Below, one piece after another: positions 36,001-45,196 of a stretch of 64,000 bases of DNA. Below the pieces are notes generated by a model. The model made no database searches. It saw only the letters and a program-made list of their open reading frames with translations, and had not been told where the DNA came from. Location: positions 434,001-498,000 of the forward strand of contig CP042428.1 in NCBI GenBank assembly GCA_024207135.1, read 5' to 3'. A program made the position numbers and the translations under genes. How positions within the stretch are numbered: position 1 is the stretch's first letter; every line of letters starts with the position of its first letter. This stretch comes from Arthrobacter sp. C2. GTDB lineage: Bacteria > Actinomycetota > Actinomycetes > Actinomycetales > Micrococcaceae.

Positions 36001-37683
36001 ATGGCGGAATTCATTTACACGATGACCAAGGCTCGCAAGGCCGTTGGCGACAAAGTCATTCTCGACGATGTCAGCATGTCGTTCTATCCAGGTGCAAAAA
36101 TTGGCGTGGTTGGACCGAACGGTGCCGGCAAGTCCACGATCCTGAAGATCATGGCGGGGTTGGACATACCCTCCAACGGCGAGGCACGCCTCAGCCCGGG
36201 ATACAGCGTTGGAATCCTGTTGCAGGAACCGCCGCTGAACGAAGAAAAGACCGTTCTGGGCAACGTCCAGGAAGGCGTCGGGGAGATCTATGAAAAGATC
36301 ACCCGATTCAACGAGATCTCCGAGGAGATGGCCCAGGACGGCGCGGACTTCGACACGCTGCTCGAGGAAATGGGACACCTGCAGGAAGCCATCGACACGG
36401 CCGACGCGTGGGACATCGACTCCCAGCTGGAACAGGCCATGGATGCCCTGCAGTGCCCGCCGGGCGATTCCCCGGTGTCCCACCTTTCCGGTGGCGAACG
36501 CCGCCGCGTGGCGTTGTGCAAGCTGCTCCTGCAGAAGCCTGACCTGCTGCTCCTTGACGAGCCCACCAACCACTTGGACGCCGAGTCCGTGTCATGGCTC
36601 GAACAGCACCTGCAGGCATACCACGGTGCCGTCCTTGCCGTGACCCACGATAGGTACTTCCTGGACCACGTGGCCCAGTGGATTGCCGAGGTCGACCGCG
36701 GGCGCCTGATCCCGTACGAGGGCAACTACTCCACCTACCTGGAGAAGAAGCGCGAGCGTCTCGAGGTCCAGGGCAAGAAGGACCAGAAGCTTGCCAAGCG
36801 CCTGAGCGAAGAACTCGAATGGGTTCGCTCCAACGCCAAGGGCCGCCAGACCAAGTCGAAGGCCCGTCTGGCCCGGTACGAGGAGATGGCGTCGGAGGCC
36901 GAGCGCACCCGCAAGCTGGACTTCGAGGAAATCCAGATCCCCGCGGGCCCGCGCCTGGGCTCCCTGGTCATCGAGGCCAAGGACCTGAAAAAGGGCTACG
37001 GCGACCGCGTGTTGATCGACAACCTGTCCTTCACGCTGCCGCGCAACGGCATCGTCGGTGTCATCGGCCCGAACGGCGTGGGCAAGTCCACCTTGTTCAA
37101 GACCATCGTCGGCATGGAGCCGATCGACGGCGGCGAGCTGAAGATCGGCGACTCGGTCAAGATCTCCTACGTCGACCAGAACCGTGGCGGCATCGACCCG
37201 GAGAAGTCCCTGTGGGAAGTTGTTTCCGAGGGGAACGACTACATGTACGTCGGCCAGGTCGAGGTTCCCACGCGCGCCTACGTCTCGGCATTCGGCTTCA
37301 AGGGCCCGGACCAGCAGAAGAAGGCAGGCGTGCTCTCCGGTGGTGAGCGCAACCGCCTGAACCTGGCGCTGACCCTCAAGCAGGGCGGCAACTTGCTGCT
37401 CCTTGACGAACCGACCAACGACCTCGACGTCGAAACCCTCTCGTCGCTGGAAAATGCGCTGCTCGAATTCCCGGGTTGCGCCGTGGTCGTATCGCACGAC
37501 CGCTGGTTCCTGGACCGCGTGGCCACCCACATCCTGGCCTACGAGGGCACCGATGAGGATCCGTCGAGCTGGTACTGGTTCGAGGGCAACTTCGATTCCT
37601 ACGAGGCCAACAAGGTCGAGCGCCTGGGCCCGGAGGCTGCCAAGCCGCACCGCGTCACCCACCGCCGCCTGACCCGCGACTAG
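36001..37683 (+). CDS. ettA: Energy-dependent translational throttle protein EttA
   Basis: ABC-F ATPase that binds the ribosomal E site and gates elongation according to energy state. The 560-residue protein has two ATPase domains: Walker A GPNGAGKST with LSGGERRR, then GPNGVGKST with LSGGERNR. An arm and a linker rich in Lys/Glu lie between them, and the C-terminus is basic. A TAGCCT -10 element at 35988-35993 sits 7 bases before the ATG with no Shine-Dalgarno sequence, so the mRNA is probably leaderless. Confidence 0.96.
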   Translation: MAEFIYTMTKARKAVGDKVILDDVSMSFYPGAKIGVVGPNGAGKSTILKIMAGLDIPSNGEARLSPGYSVGILLQEPPLNEEKTVLGNVQEGVGEIYEKITRFNEISEEMAQDGADFDTLLEEMGHLQEAIDTADAWDIDSQLEQAMDALQCPPGDSPVSHLSGGERRRVALCKLLLQKPDLLLLDEPTNHLDAESVSWLEQHLQAYHGAVLAVTHDRYFLDHVAQWIAEVDRGRLIPYEGNYSTYLEKKRERLEVQGKKDQKLAKRLSEELEWVRSNAKGRQTKSKARLARYEEMASEAERTRKLDFEEIQIPAGPRLGSLVIEAKDLKKGYGDRVLIDNLSFTLPRNGIVGVIGPNGVGKSTLFKTIVGMEPIDGGELKIGDSVKISYVDQNRGGIDPEKSLWEVVSEGNDYMYVGQVEVPTRAYVSAFGFKGPDQQKKAGVLSGGERNRLNLALTLKQGGNLLLLDEPTNDLDVETLSSLENALLEFPGCAVVVSHDRWFLDRVATHILAYEGTDEDPSSWYWFEGNFDSYEANKVERLGPEAAKPHRVTHRRLTRD

Positions 37684-37723
37684 CAGCCGACGCGCCTTTC
37701 GGGCGCTTCGGTTCGGTCCACGA

Positions 37724-37773
37724 CAAAGGGCCGGATCCCGCCGGAATTTCTTCTGGCGGGATCCGGGCCTTTG
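37724..37773. terminator. Bidirectional terminator between ettA and tesB
   Basis: Perfect 19-base inverted repeat (37724-37742 and 37755-37773) with outer CAAAG/CTTTG arms and a TTTT run shortly after; serves convergent genes. Confidence 0.85.
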
Positions 37774-37812
37774 CTGTTTTTGGCCGCGCGTGCGCCGCGG
37801 CCGCCCCCGGGG

Positions 37813-38700
37813 CTAGTCTTCGTCCAGGGGCAGGCGGATCATGCCTTCCTGGGCGACGGTGGCCACCAGTTCTCCTGCGCGGTTGAAGATCCGCCCGGTG
37901 GCCAGCCCCCGCGCGCCGGAGGCGCTGGGGGACTCCTGGACGTAGAGCAGCCACTCATCGACGCGGAACGGGCGGTGCCACCACATCGCGTGGTCCAGGC
38001 TGGCCACGGACATGCCGGGAGTGATCCAGGTCAGCCCGTGGCGGCGCAGCACCGGCTCCAGCAGCGTGTAGTCGCTGGCATAGGCCAGCGCGGCACGGTG
38101 CATGGCGTCGTCGTCGGGCATGGCGGAGTTGGTCTTCATCCACACCGCGTTTGTTGCCGGACGGCTGGCCGGGCCCTTGAGAAAGAGCGGCTCGCTGATG
38201 TAACGGATGTCGAAGGGCCTGTCGAACGCGTACTCCTTGGCCACCGGGTGGTCAAGGTTGCCGATCAGCTCGGCGGTGGTGGGCAGCGACTCGGGATCCG
38301 GGAGGCCCTCGGGCATGGCGTCCTGGTGGTCGACCCCCTCGGAGTGCGCCTGGAACGAGGCGATCATTGAGAGGATCGGCACGCCGTTCTGGTAGGCGTG
38401 CACCCGCCGGGCGGAAAACGAGCGCCCGTCGCGCAGCCGCTGCACCCCGAAGGTGATCGGCAGGCTTGCGTCCCCGGCGCGCAGGAAGTAGCCATGCATC
38501 GAATGGATCGGGCGCTCCTCCGCAATGGTCTTGGAGGCGGCCACCACCGCCTGGCCGAGCACCTGGCCGCCAAAGACGCGGTTCCTGGCCTGCGGCGGGG
38601 TGTGGCCGACGAAGATGTCCTCGTCGGTGCGGGCCTCGGGGTCGCCGGAGAGGTCCAGCAGCTCGATGAGCTTCGGGGTCGTGGTGTCTTGGGTACTCAC
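37813..38700 (-). CDS. tesB: Acyl-CoA thioesterase II
   Basis: Hydrolyses acyl-CoA to free fatty acid and CoA. The 295-residue protein has two hotdog domains. Typical segments are RVFGGQVLGQA near residue 40, SMHGYFLRAGD, and the C-terminal SLDHAMWWHRPFRVDEWLLY with the conserved aspartate. The GTG start at 38700 follows an AAGGAG site 7 bases upstream; the long frame beyond it is a shadow. Monocistronic, terminated by the bidirectional hairpin at 37724-37773. Confidence 0.94.
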   Translation of the reverse strand: MSTQDTTTPKLIELLDLSGDPEARTDEDIFVGHTPPQARNRVFGGQVLGQAVVAASKTIAEERPIHSMHGYFLRAGDASLPITFGVQRLRDGRSFSARRVHAYQNGVPILSMIASFQAHSEGVDHQDAMPEGLPDPESLPTTAELIGNLDHPVAKEYAFDRPFDIRYISEPLFLKGPASRPATNAVWMKTNSAMPDDDAMHRAALAYASDYTLLEPVLRRHGLTWITPGMSVASLDHAMWWHRPFRVDEWLLYVQESPSASGARGLATGRIFNRAGELVATVAQEGMIRLPLDED

Positions 38701-38865
38701 GTGTCTGCTCCTTGGAGGGGAGAAAAATGGATCTGGTAAGACACTATCGCCCCGGTGTGCCGTTCGCCGTATTCGCACCCGCCGCCTCCCCGCGCCGCGG
38801 TGTCGTGTGTCTCCGCGGGACCGCGGCAATGGGCCGGCACGCACCGGACATGGAAGTATGAAGGC

Positions 38866-39525
38866 ATGGCAAGTGAATTCGTAGTACTCGAGGACCAGGA
38901 AACCGTTGCGGACCTGGCCACGTTCCTTTCCCGCGCGCGTTCGATCGAGGACGGCGCGGTGATGATGCAGGCGGCCGGCAACGCCCTGGCCCTGTATGTC
39001 CCGGTGCTCTACCCGGAGTTCCTGGGCGATTCGGTTCCCACGGTGCTGGGGATGCGCGCCGTGCGGCTCTCGATCCCGGCCAAGGCGGAGGGCGTCTATG
39101 CGCTCTCGGCGCTGACCGAACGGCTGGCCCGGTTGGGGTCCGGGTCCCTGGAGCTTTCGGTTCCCCCGGCTGAGGTCAACGCGTCGTGGGCAGGCCAGCA
39201 GGTCCCGCGCGGCGGCTGGGACGCGGTGGCGACGCTGTCCGACGACACACTGGTGGCCGAGGCGGTGCGCGGGATGGGCGTGGTGGCCCAGGCCCTGCCC
39301 GAAAACGCCGGGCGCCCGGTGCTCAAGACCGTCCGAGCCAGGATCTGGTCCTCGCCCGTCGAAGGGGTGGAAGCTGCGATGCCGCTGGCCATGGCCTTCG
39401 GCGCACACGCACTGGGGTTCCTGCGCGAGGGGGAGAGCTCCACGCTGTTTTCCTCCGGCGCCTGGCTGCGGCTGGGCAGCACCGGAGGACACGTGGTGGC
39501 ACGCCAAGGCGGCATCCTGGGCTAG
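38866..39525 (+). CDS. Conserved hypothetical protein
   Basis: Protein of 219 residues beginning MASEFVVLEDQETVADLATFL. No signal peptide, membrane helix or catalytic motif is visible; it is Ala/Val/Leu-rich and looks like a soluble globular protein. Coding is supported by strong GC bias at third codon positions and by a clean start and stop between convergent tesB and glbO transcripts. I do not recognise its family. Confidence 0.75.
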   Translation: MASEFVVLEDQETVADLATFLSRARSIEDGAVMMQAAGNALALYVPVLYPEFLGDSVPTVLGMRAVRLSIPAKAEGVYALSALTERLARLGSGSLELSVPPAEVNASWAGQQVPRGGWDAVATLSDDTLVAEAVRGMGVVAQALPENAGRPVLKTVRARIWSSPVEGVEAAMPLAMAFGAHALGFLREGESSTLFSSGAWLRLGSTGGHVVARQGGILG

Positions 39526-39559
39526 CCGCCCGGAACCCCGGGGGCGTGCCCCGGCGTCG

Positions 39560-40138
39560 TTACTGGTCGGGCGCGTTCATCAGCGAGTGGGCGGCCCGGT
39601 CGAAGTAGTCCCAGAGGGTTTCCTCCTGCAGCGGCGGCAGCTCCAGCGAGTCCACGGCAATGCGCATGTGCTTGAGCCAGGTATCGCGGTTGTGCGAATT
39701 GATCGTGTACGGGACGTGGCGCATGCGCAGGCGCGGGTGCCCGCGGCGCTCGGAGTAGGTCTTGGGCCCGCCCCAGTACTGCTCCAGGAACAATTGCAGG
39801 CGCATGGTGGCCGGGCGCAGGTCCGTTTCCGGGTACATCGCCCGGAATTCCACATCCTGCCCGACCGAGTCGTAGAAGGCCTCGGCCAGCTTGGCGAAGG
39901 TCTCGCGCCCGCCGACCTGCGCGTAGAAGGTGCCCTCGTAGGCGGCCGGATCGTGGTCGTCGTTGGGCGAGAGCTTGCCCTCGGGCAGGGCGTTGCTCAG
40001 CGAGGCGCCGACCGGGCGCAACTGGCCCGGTTCCTCGCCGAAGGGGCGCAATTGCCCGATGCCCTCGCCGAAGCGGGTGGGCACCGGCAGCAGTGCCGGC
40101 TCGGGGGTGGACTCGGGGGCGGGGCGGTTCTCGTTCAC
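39560..40138 (-). CDS. glbO: Group II truncated hemoglobin with N-terminal extension
   Basis: Oxygen-binding globin (trHbO type), 192 residues. The globin core starts near residue 68 (TFYAQVGGRETFAKLAEAFY) and contains QYWGGPKTYSERRGHPRLRMRHVPYTI, which includes the proximal histidine, and the Trp in HNRDTWLKHM. About 65 residues precede the core, rich in Pro, Glu and Gly with a repeated GQLRPxG unit; most family members lack this. Translated from an ATG at 40138 with AGGACACCG upstream. Confidence 0.92.
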   Translation of the reverse strand: MNENRPAPESTPEPALLPVPTRFGEGIGQLRPFGEEPGQLRPVGASLSNALPEGKLSPNDDHDPAAYEGTFYAQVGGRETFAKLAEAFYDSVGQDVEFRAMYPETDLRPATMRLQLFLEQYWGGPKTYSERRGHPRLRMRHVPYTINSHNRDTWLKHMRIAVDSLELPPLQEETLWDYFDRAAHSLMNAPDQ

Positions 40139-40263
40139 GGTTCGGTGTCCTTTCAGTTCCCGGCTGCGGCCCGGGACCCTTTGTGCCCATTATCCCGCGG
40201 GCTCCGCGAAGGCCGCACGGCTTTCGCGCAGGGCGTGAGATGCCGGCCCCTGTCGAAGGGGAC

Positions 40264-40956
40264 CTACGCCGCCTGGCCCAGGTGCTTGAGCGCCTCGCGC
40301 ACCGCCAGCGGGCTCATGTTCTCCCGGTGCGCCTGCACCCAGGCACGCACCCACCCGGGGTCGGTCCTCGCGTATTGCCGCAGCGCCCAGCCCATGGCCT
40401 TGCGGATGAAGAACTCCCGGTCGCCCAGGTTGGCGCGCAGCGCCTCGTCGAGAAGCACGGTGTCGGTGTCCGCACGCAGGTGCAGTTGGCAGATCATCGA
40501 CAGGCGCCGCTTCCACATGTTTTCATCCGTGCTCCAGCGGAGCATCTGCGCGGCCAGGGGTTCCGGGTGGGCGAGCAGCAGCTGCCCCAGGGGCCGGGAG
40601 CAGCCATCGACGATGTCCCACCAGGCGGCCTCGAGGATCATGCGCTCATACAGCGGCAGGAACTCCAAGCGGCCGCGGCAGGCGGCCGCCGCACAGATTT
40701 CCTGGGCGGCGTACCAGTGCTCGCGGTGCGTGGCCTGCGACCAGATCCCGGTGGCCAGCTCCAGCCGCTCCGGAGCGCTCGCGGCGCCAAGCCGGCGGAC
40801 CAGCTCGCGGGTGGTGCGCCGGAGCACGGGGACCGGAACGCCCAGGAACGGCTGCGTGGTCTTCATGTAGGCCTGCGCGCTCGCTGCCCGGCCGGCATCG
40901 GCCAGCGGCAGCAGCATCGCGGTCAGCAGGTGAACCGCCGGGGTGCCGGTGTCCAC
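40264..40956 (-). CDS. DNA alkylation repair protein (AlkD/HEAT-like)
   Basis: Predicted DNA glycosylase-like protein of the AlkD superfamily, 230 residues, mostly helical. Characteristic segments are KTTQPFLGVPVPVLRR near the N-terminus, YERMILEAAWWDIVDG in the centre and the REFFIRKAMGWALRQYARTDP block. The GTG start at 40956 lies 3 bases after the OsmC stop, so the two genes are co-transcribed. Substrate is inferred from the family only. Confidence 0.87.
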   Translation of the reverse strand: MDTGTPAVHLLTAMLLPLADAGRAASAQAYMKTTQPFLGVPVPVLRRTTRELVRRLGAASAPERLELATGIWSQATHREHWYAAQEICAAAACRGRLEFLPLYERMILEAAWWDIVDGCSRPLGQLLLAHPEPLAAQMLRWSTDENMWKRRLSMICQLHLRADTDTVLLDEALRANLGDREFFIRKAMGWALRQYARTDPGWVRAWVQAHRENMSPLAVREALKHLGQAA

Positions 40957-40959
40957 GGC

Positions 40960-41433
40960 TCAGGCGCTTGGGGCCACCGGGGCGTGGTGCACCGGGAAGT
41001 TCACGCTGCGGGCGATGAAGCACACGGCGTTGGCCGCCGGGTGCAGGGAATCGGCCAGCTCCCGCTGGGATTCGTCGGCCAGCTCAACGCGCGGGGCAAG
41101 GTTCGCCTCGAGGAATTCCCCGCTGCCGTCGCGGTTCAGCCGCAGCACCCCGGAGGCGGCATCGGTGTACCCGGTGACGACCAGACCGTGCTGCACCGCC
41201 ACGTGCAGGTAGGAGAGCATGTGGCACTGGGACAGCGCGGCCAGCAGCAGCTGCTCGGGGTTCCAGCGGTCCTTGTCCCCGTGGAACGTCGGGTCGGCGG
41301 TGCCCGGAAGGTCGGGCAGCCCGGCGGCGCGGATCACGTGGTCGCGTCCGTAGCTGCGGTAGCCGGAGGTTCCTTCGCCGCGGTTGCCGGTCCAGGAGAT
41401 GTCAACGCGATATTCGTGCAGTGCCAGGTTCAT
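40960..41433 (-). CDS. OsmC-family peroxiredoxin-like protein
   Basis: OsmC/Ohr superfamily protein of 157 residues, probably a thiol-dependent hydroperoxide reductase. The two family cysteines are visible in LSQCHMLSYLH and NAVCFIARS, and PEQLLLAALSQC is the usual helix. The ATG at 41433 follows GAGAATGG. It heads a two-gene unit with the AlkD-like gene. Confidence 0.88.
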   Translation of the reverse strand: MNLALHEYRVDISWTGNRGEGTSGYRSYGRDHVIRAAGLPDLPGTADPTFHGDKDRWNPEQLLLAALSQCHMLSYLHVAVQHGLVVTGYTDAASGVLRLNRDGSGEFLEANLAPRVELADESQRELADSLHPAANAVCFIARSVNFPVHHAPVAPSA

Positions 41434-41449
41434 GCAACCATTCTCGCCC

Positions 41450-41485
41450 AAGCGGTGGTGCCGGCGCACGCCGGCACCACCGCTT
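41450..41485. terminator. Hairpin between pepN and osmC
   Basis: Perfect 17-base inverted repeat (41450-41466 and 41469-41485) with a 2-base loop, downstream of the pepN stop on the minus strand; likely terminator, with only a weak T run. Confidence 0.7.
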
Positions 41486-41501
41486 TCCGCAGGCGGTCCG
41501 G

Positions 41502-44060
41502 CTAGGCGCCGGCGCCGTGCACGTCGGCCGCCTGCGCGGCCAGGGCGCGGACCACCGATTCGCGGGACTCGATGACCAGCCGGTGCAGTGCCGGGGAATC
41601 CTCGCCCAGCTCGGCCAGGAACGCATCGGTCGCGGCCAGCGTGGACTGGCTGGTCTGCGCCGCCGGGTAGAACCCGGTGACGATCTGCTGGGCGATCTCG
41701 TAGCTCTTGGACTCCCACACGACCCGGGCGGAGTCGAAGTACTCGCCCGCGTAGGCGGAAATCAGCGATGCGTCGTGCACGCGGTTGAACCCGGCGATGG
41801 CCGCGCGCTGTTCCAGGTTGGACAGCTTCCCGGCGACGACCGCATCCCAGGCGGCGCGCTTGGCCGCGGGCGTGGGAATCGCGGCCCGCGCCGTGTGGGC
41901 GGCCAGCTGCCCGGTGGAGGTGGCATCGCGCGCCAGCTCGGCCTCGATGGCCGGCACGTCGGCGCGGCCCCCGGCGGCCAGCGAGACCACCAGGTCCCAG
42001 CGCAGGTCCGCGTCCACCGCCAGCCCCTCGAGCGCGCCGTCGCCCGAGAGCAGGGCGGCGACGGCGTCGAGCTGGGAATCGGTGTGCGCCAGGTTGGCGA
42101 AGGCGCCGGTGAACTGCAATTGCGCATCCGATCCGGCCTTGGCCTCCCGGGCCAGCTCCCAGAGCTTGTCCGCGGCCGCCAGCCGGGCGGCCGGGGCGTG
42201 CTCGCGGGCCACGTAGAAGTCCAGTGCGGTGTTCAGCTGGCGCAGCAGCACCATGATCACGGTGGAATCGGATTCGTGCCCGATGTTCTTGAGCACCAGC
42301 TCGATGTAGTTGCGGGCTCCGGTCTCGGCGTCGCGCACCGCATCCCAGGCCGCGGACCACACCAGGGTGCGCGGCAGCGAGTCGGCGAAGTCCTTCAGGT
42401 GCTCGGTCGCGGTGTCCAGCGAGGCCGGATCCAGGCGGATCTTCGTGTAGGCCAGGTCGTCGTCGTTGACCAGCACCAGCGCGGGGCGCGGGCGTCCCAC
42501 CAGCGCGGGCACCGGGGTGGAGGGACCCGCGACGTCGAGTTCCTCGCGGTGCACCCGCACCAGCGCACCGGATTCGTCCAGGTCGTAGAAGCCCACGGCC
42601 AGGCGGTGCGGGCGGAGCACCGGGTGTTCGGCGACCGCGGTCTGCTCGATCTCGAAGGCGGTGATGGTGCCCGCATCGTCGCTGTCGATGTGCGCGCGCA
42701 GCGTGTTGACCCCGGCGGTTTCCAGCCAGAGCTTCGACCACTGCCCCAGGTCGCGTCCGGAGGCGGCCTCCAGCTCGCGCATCAGGTCCGGCAGCTCGGT
42801 GTTTTTCCAGGCGTGCTTGGCGAAATACTCCCGCACCCCGGCCATGAACTGCTCCTGGCCGACCCAGGCGACCAGCTGGCGCAGCACGGAGGCGCCCTTG
42901 GCGTAGGTGATGCCGTCGAAGTTCACCAGCACGTCCTCGAGGTCGCGGATCTCGGCGACGATCGGGTGCGTGGAGGGCAGCTGGTCCTGGCGGTAGGCCC
43001 AGTTCTTCTCCAGGATGTTGAAGGTGGTCCACGAGGAGGTGAATTGCGTGTTCTGCGCGGCCGCGAGCGTGGACATGAACTCGGCGAAGGACTCGTTGAG
43101 CCACAAGTCGTTCCACCAGCGCATGGTGACCAGGTCGCCGAACCACATGTGGGCCAGCTCGTGCAGGATCGTGATGGCGCGGCGCTCGACCATCGCATCG
43201 GTGGGCCGGGAGCGGAAGACGTAGGACTCCAGGAACGTCACCGCGCCGGCGTTCTCCATGGCGCCGGCGTTGAACTCGGGCACGAAGAGCTGGTCGTACT
43301 TCTCGAACGGGTACGGGGTGCCGAACTGCTCCTCGAAGAACTCGAAGCCCTGGCGGGTGAGGGTGAAGATGTTCTGAGCATCCAGGTGCTCCATGAGCGA
43401 GGCGCGGGCGAAGACGCCCAGCGGGATGACCCGTCCGTCGCTGCTGGTCAGCTCGGAGCGGACGGACCGGTAGGGGCCGGCGACCAGTGCGGTGATGTAG
43501 GAGGAGATGCGCGCGGTCGGGGCGAAGGCCCACGTCTTGGCGCCCCGGTGGGCGGGCACCGGTTCCGGGGTGGTGGCGTTGGAGATGACGTCCCAGTGCT
43601 CCGGGGCGGTGATCGTGAAGGCGAAGGTCGCCTTCAGGTCGGGCTGTTCGAAGACCGCGAACATGCGGCGGGAGTCGGGCACCTCGAACTGCGAGTAGAG
43701 GTAGACCTCGTCATCCACCGGGTCCACAAAGCGGTGCAGCCCCTCGCCGGTGTTCATGTACAGCGCGTCGGCGTCGATGACCAGGGTGTTCTCCTCCGCA
43801 AGGTCCTCCAGGGCGATGCGCACGCCGTCGGACACCGCGGAGGGGTCCAGCTCCACGCCGTTGAGGTTCACCGAGCGCACGGCCGAGGTGACCGCGTCGA
43901 TGAAGGTGGCCGAACCCGCGGAGGCGGAAAAGCGCACCGTGGTGCGGGAGGAGAAGACGGTGCCGGTGCCGGTGAGGTCCAACTCGACGTCGTAGGAGTG
44001 CACGTGGATCAGTTCCGCACGGATGCGGGCTTCTTCGCGGGTGAGGTTCATTCCTGGCAT
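41502..44060 (-). CDS. pepN: Aminopeptidase N (M1 family)
   Basis: Cytoplasmic zinc aminopeptidase removing N-terminal residues from peptides. The 852-residue protein has the substrate-anchoring GAMEN motif at about residues 266-270 and the zinc site HELAH at 300-304 with the third ligand Glu in WLNE about 19 residues later. A C-terminal ERAP1-like helical domain fills the last third. The ATG at 44060 (MPGMNLTREEA) was chosen; an ATG at 44051 is equally possible. Confidence 0.96.
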   Translation of the reverse strand: MPGMNLTREEARIRAELIHVHSYDVELDLTGTGTVFSSRTTVRFSASAGSATFIDAVTSAVRSVNLNGVELDPSAVSDGVRIALEDLAEENTLVIDADALYMNTGEGLHRFVDPVDDEVYLYSQFEVPDSRRMFAVFEQPDLKATFAFTITAPEHWDVISNATTPEPVPAHRGAKTWAFAPTARISSYITALVAGPYRSVRSELTSSDGRVIPLGVFARASLMEHLDAQNIFTLTRQGFEFFEEQFGTPYPFEKYDQLFVPEFNAGAMENAGAVTFLESYVFRSRPTDAMVERRAITILHELAHMWFGDLVTMRWWNDLWLNESFAEFMSTLAAAQNTQFTSSWTTFNILEKNWAYRQDQLPSTHPIVAEIRDLEDVLVNFDGITYAKGASVLRQLVAWVGQEQFMAGVREYFAKHAWKNTELPDLMRELEAASGRDLGQWSKLWLETAGVNTLRAHIDSDDAGTITAFEIEQTAVAEHPVLRPHRLAVGFYDLDESGALVRVHREELDVAGPSTPVPALVGRPRPALVLVNDDDLAYTKIRLDPASLDTATEHLKDFADSLPRTLVWSAAWDAVRDAETGARNYIELVLKNIGHESDSTVIMVLLRQLNTALDFYVAREHAPAARLAAADKLWELAREAKAGSDAQLQFTGAFANLAHTDSQLDAVAALLSGDGALEGLAVDADLRWDLVVSLAAGGRADVPAIEAELARDATSTGQLAAHTARAAIPTPAAKRAAWDAVVAGKLSNLEQRAAIAGFNRVHDASLISAYAGEYFDSARVVWESKSYEIAQQIVTGFYPAAQTSQSTLAATDAFLAELGEDSPALHRLVIESRESVVRALAAQAADVHGAGA

Positions 44061-44245
44061 GGTCTGACGTGCCTTTCGATGGTTGCCGAGCTGAAATCTG
44101 TGGGCTGCACCGGGCCCGAAACGGAGCCTGGCGATGCGGCACGGCATGCCACAACACCTTCAGAGTGTGAAACAAGCCTTGAACAGTGTGCCCATTCTCT
44201 CACCACCACCCCGGCCTCCCGCAAGTGCACGCGGATGCTGGTTGG

Positions 44246-45097
44246 ATGGATGACATGGGAATTGATGTGGTGCTGCTGGGATACGGCGCGATCGGGCAGG
44301 CGGTCCACCGGATGCTCGGCGCACACGACGGCGAGGTGCGGGTGCTCGGGGTACTGGACCGCGCGTCCCTGGCCGACCCCGATCCGGCGACACCTGCGGC
44401 ACGGACCACCGGCCCGGCCGAGCCCGGCTCCGCGCCGAGGCTGCCGGTGCTTGACCTGGCCACCGCCATCGAACGGGCCGACCTGGTCATCGAATGCGCC
44501 TCCCCGGCCGCGGTGCGTGCCCACGGGCCGGCGATCACCGGCGCGGGAACCGACCTGCTGGTGGCCTCGCTGGGGGCGTTGGCCGATGGCCGGCTGCGCG
44601 CCGCGCTGGAGGCCGGCCCCGGACGCTGCCACTACTCCACCGGAGCCATCGGCGGACTGGACCTCATCCGCGCCTCGGCCGGCACCATCAACGCCATCAA
44701 GCTGCGCACCCGCAAGCTGCCCGAGGCGCTGCTGCATCCGGGGCTGCCCGGCACACTGCGCTCGGCGATCGCCCGGGCGGCCGAATCCGGAACCGCGGCG
44801 CGCGTCTTCTCCGGCTCGGTGGCCGAGGCCATCCGGGACTTCCCGTCCAACATCAACGTCGCCGCCGCCCTGGGCCTGGCCGCCGGGGACCTGGACCTGG
44901 TGGCGGTGGACATCATCGCCGACCCGGCCGCAGCCATGACCCGCCACGAGATCACCGTGCGCGGGGACGGCGGGAACTACCGCTTCGGGATCGAGAACTT
45001 CCCGGATCCCGCCAACCCGGCCACCAGCGCGCTGACCGCCCGCTCGATGGTCTCGGGCGTGCTGCGCCTGGCCGGGCGCGGGCCCCACTTCATCTAG
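44246..45097 (+). CDS. Aspartate dehydrogenase (NadX-like)
   Basis: NAD(P)-dependent L-aspartate dehydrogenase of 283 residues, giving iminoaspartate or oxaloacetate. The Rossmann motif is LLGYGAIGQAV, and the C-terminal half has the family blocks STGAIGGLDLIRAS and DFPSNINVAAALGLAAGDLD. No NAD biosynthesis gene is adjacent, so a catabolic or redox role is as likely as NadX. The start at 44246 (MDDMGIDVV) was preferred to 44186, which lacks family support. Confidence 0.86.
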   Translation: MDDMGIDVVLLGYGAIGQAVHRMLGAHDGEVRVLGVLDRASLADPDPATPAARTTGPAEPGSAPRLPVLDLATAIERADLVIECASPAAVRAHGPAITGAGTDLLVASLGALADGRLRAALEAGPGRCHYSTGAIGGLDLIRASAGTINAIKLRTRKLPEALLHPGLPGTLRSAIARAAESGTAARVFSGSVAEAIRDFPSNINVAAALGLAAGDLDLVAVDIIADPAAAMTRHEITVRGDGGNYRFGIENFPDPANPATSALTARSMVSGVLRLAGRGPHFI

Positions 45098-45196
45098 CAT
45101 GCCCGGCACCCGCGCGGCAGGGATGAAACCCGTGCGGTGAACTGGATATGCTCGAGGCAGTCCCGCGTCCGCACCACCAAAGGGGAATCCGAACCC

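Noticed and set aside
41421-44939. Plus-strand open frame of 1172 codons opposite pepN
   Set aside because: pepN on the other strand has all M1 peptidase motifs; this frame is its shadow.
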